Under the pieces are notes generated by a model, which saw only the letters and a program-made list of their open reading frames with translations, was not told the origin of the DNA and made no database searches. Made by a program: the position numbers and the translations under genes. From Chloroflexota bacterium (GTDB lineage Bacteria; Chloroflexota; Anaerolineae; Aggregatilineales; J027), in contig JACRBG010000050.1 in NCBI GenBank assembly GCA_016234595.1, positions 62,001 through 126,000 on the forward strand: 64,000 bases of DNA. Direction: 5' to 3'. Shown one piece after another: positions 62,467 through 64,000 of this stretch. Numbering within the stretch: position 1 is the first letter of the stretch; every line of letters starts with the position of its first letter.

Positions 62467-63735
62467 CTATTCTACAGGTGGAGCATCACGCACTTCTACA
62501 CTAACCAAACCGCTGACATAGCGTCCACCACGCCCATCACCGGGGACAACCAATTGGAATGTGCCTGATTCGCTGGTAATCGGTGCGCCGTCTTTTGCAT
62601 AGGCAACCAAAATGCCTTGGTTGCCAAATTCAGGGTCAATTTCACCCCAACTAATGACAGCCTGATAGCCATCACTACCCGTCGCTACGATGAACAAACT
62701 CAGCTTATCATTTTCCACATCCGCATTGATATTGACTTGAGCGCTACTCAAAATATCCCAAAGGAGTACCCCTGTAAAGGTAGCATTAACAGTATCTTCC
62801 CCACTAAGGTAGGTCACATCAACCGTTTGAGCAGAATAAGTCTGCAAATCATCTATAGTGAGGGTCAAAGGTTGATAGACTTGTCCACCCACATACAGCG
62901 TCCCATCGGTTGGCAAAACTACAGATGGATGCAGACCCGGAATTCGTACCGAGATAAAATTCCAAGCGACAAGCGTATCTTGACCCGCGTCTGACAGAAC
63001 ATAATCCACAAATGCTTGGGCCAATTCTTGGTTGGGTGAATCATTCGTCACAGCAATGGGATAGGTCGCCAACGTATTATAAGTATCAGGGATGGCAATC
63101 ATCTTCACATCGCCAGCAATATCGGGTGTGACGTCCGAAACATAGACCAAACCTGCGTCGGCCTCACCTAACGCAACCTTTGCCGATACCTGCCGCACAT
63201 TGTCCTCTTCGGACACAACGTTATTAAAAAAGGCGGTCTTATAATCCTCGCCATAACCCGACACGTTCACTAGTTTGTCAACCATTGCGTTAGTGTAATC
63301 ACGCACGGGGACACCATCCGCAGCGATGATCAACAACACGCCATCATTGGCTAAGTCATGCAAAGATTCAATTCCGGCGGGGTTATCAGCGGGAACAATA
63401 ACCACCAACCGATTTTTGGCAAAGGTACGCGCTTTGCCTTCAATACGACCAGCGTCACGAGCCACCGTCATCTGCTTGTTGTTGGCACTAGCAAAAATAT
63501 CGGCAGGTGCACCTTCACTTAATTGGGCAGCCAAATCTGACGACGACCCAAACTGAAATTCAACTTGCACGCCCGCATGGGTAGCCTCAAACCCCCCGCC
63601 GATTTCCTCAAAGGCATCCATCAGGGACGCAGCCGCAAAAACGGTCAGTGTAGTATCTTGGGCATGGGCTGACGGCGGCACGGCTATCCACAAAAGGGCT
63701 ACCACTAAAATCATTGATAAGGTTTTAAATTTCAT
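62467..63735 (-). CDS. modA: Molybdate-binding ModA fused to a molybdopterin-binding-like domain
   Basis: A 422-residue exported protein. Signal peptide LVVALLWIAVPPSAHAQ. Residues about 28-255 are ModA: LTVFAAASLMDAFEEIGGGF, VQVEFQFGSSSDLAAQLSEG (oxyanion loop), GAPADIFASANN, then ALGEADAGLVYVSDV. Residues about 260-420 are an extra domain like the molybdopterin-binding domain of sulfite-oxidase-type enzymes: VYQPLTLTIDDLQTYSAQTV, ATFTGVLLWDILSSAQVN, VPGDGRGGRYVSGLVSVEV. Typical ModA proteins end after the first part (about 250 residues). It overlaps the upstream partial gene by 11 bases. Confidence 0.88.
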   Translation of the reverse strand: MKFKTLSMILVVALLWIAVPPSAHAQDTTLTVFAAASLMDAFEEIGGGFEATHAGVQVEFQFGSSSDLAAQLSEGAPADIFASANNKQMTVARDAGRIEGKARTFAKNRLVVIVPADNPAGIESLHDLANDGVLLIIAADGVPVRDYTNAMVDKLVNVSGYGEDYKTAFFNNVVSEEDNVRQVSAKVALGEADAGLVYVSDVTPDIAGDVKMIAIPDTYNTLATYPIAVTNDSPNQELAQAFVDYVLSDAGQDTLVAWNFISVRIPGLHPSVVLPTDGTLYVGGQVYQPLTLTIDDLQTYSAQTVDVTYLSGEDTVNATFTGVLLWDILSSAQVNINADVENDKLSLFIVATGSDGYQAVISWGEIDPEFGNQGILVAYAKDGAPITSESGTFQLVVPGDGRGGRYVSGLVSVEVRDAPPVE

Positions 63736-64000
63736 CTAGTTCCTCCTGATTTAACGGGACAAGTTCACAGCGGTCTATCCACTGTAAAATGGCACCAAGC
63801 TGGGCAATCTGCAATTCCAATGCAAGATAGCCAATGCCCGGTGCCGATTGGTCACGTTGAGTCAGTAGTTGATGATACGATGTCACACATGCCGCTTTCT
63901 GAAATTGCACAATGGCCGTTGTTGGCTGATTTAGCAAACGAGCGAGATAGAGGCGGCTTAAAAATTCGACCCGTACCCGTCGAACACTTGATGAAGGTGA
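63725..64000 (-). CDS. C-terminal part of an unidentified, perhaps PadR-like, protein (5' partial)
   Basis: The minus-strand frame is open from the window edge to 63725 with about 91 codons. It reads VRVEFLSRLYLARLLNQPTT, then helices such as YLALELQIAQLGAILQWI. The helix pattern resembles the C-terminal dimer helices of PadR-type regulators, but the DNA-binding part is outside the window. It overlaps the modA start by 11 bases and would be cotranscribed. Confidence 0.55.
   Translation of the reverse strand, partial: SPSSSVRRVRVEFLSRLYLARLLNQPTTAIVQFQKAACVTSYHQLLTQRDQSAPGIGYLALELQIAQLGAILQWIDRCELVPLNQEELDEI

Overview
The window looks like chromosomal DNA of a free-living bacterium, most likely from the Chloroflexota (Anaerolineae-like). 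This is an inference. It rests on secreted proteins with long Thr/Pro/Glu/Ala linkers of the type EVPTEV, large YfhO- and PMT-type membrane glycosyltransferases in a surface-polysaccharide locus, roughly balanced base composition, and no sign of lipopolysaccharide or outer-membrane genes. I see no rRNA, insertion sequence, CRISPR array or replication origin.

Layout. 1-2077: envelope and redox proteins (SH3-like fragment, DsbA-like thiol oxidoreductase, isoprenylcysteine-methyltransferase-like protein). 2158-4760: pyrimidine nucleoside phosphorylase coupled to a flavin amine oxidase. 4749-17463: a polysaccharide locus with an O-antigen-ligase-like protein, YfhO-like protein, three large multi-spanning glycosyltransferase-like proteins, a GT4 and a GT2 enzyme. 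17653-22784: secreted proteins (duplicated-helix protein, two PstS-like proteins) and a receiver-only response regulator. 22998-27045: a small UPF0434-type protein, then an NLR-like NTPase/TPR gene with a degenerate P-loop followed by a TIR-domain gene, and an acetyltransferase. 27136-31362: membrane-bound Fe-S oxidoreductase, methyltransferase, AlkD-like HEAT protein, VOC protein. 31423: tRNA-Ser. 32625-35823: lipoprotein, site-2 protease and lytic transglycosylase. 35954: tRNA-Lys. 36135-40494: a copper island with divergent arms (SafE/cupredoxin plus HMA protein; csoR-copZ-copA). 40571-49312: mixed metabolic and regulatory genes. 49302-54015: U32 protease/RlhA-like, a lone SIR2-like protein, a luciferase-like enzyme. 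54328-60855: transporter, an unusual tRNA/PTH2-like cluster, glutamine synthetase, an HhH-like protein with an ambiguous start, and a GntR/SHMT-like pair. 61043-64000: flavodoxin and a molybdate-transport locus in which ModA carries an extra C-terminal domain.

The most unusual item is the minus-strand cluster at 56364-55302. A good promoter drives an atypical 72-nt tRNA whose anticodon reads CUA (amber). It is followed by a hairpin that would pair with the next gene's ribosome-binding site, a conserved-looking 145-aa protein, and a peptidyl-tRNA-hydrolase-2-like gene. That last gene has an in-frame TAG as codon 5, behind a strong Shine-Dalgarno sequence and ATG. A local amber-decoding tRNA next to a PTH-like gene interrupted by amber suggests a translational control or sensing circuit. 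Against a strong general suppressor, many neighbouring genes (for example glutamine synthetase, the SHMT-like gene, ModB) end in TAG.

The second candidate is the NLR-like/TIR operon, which resembles split nucleotide-binding and TIR immune or cell-death systems. A third is the solitary SIR2-like gene.
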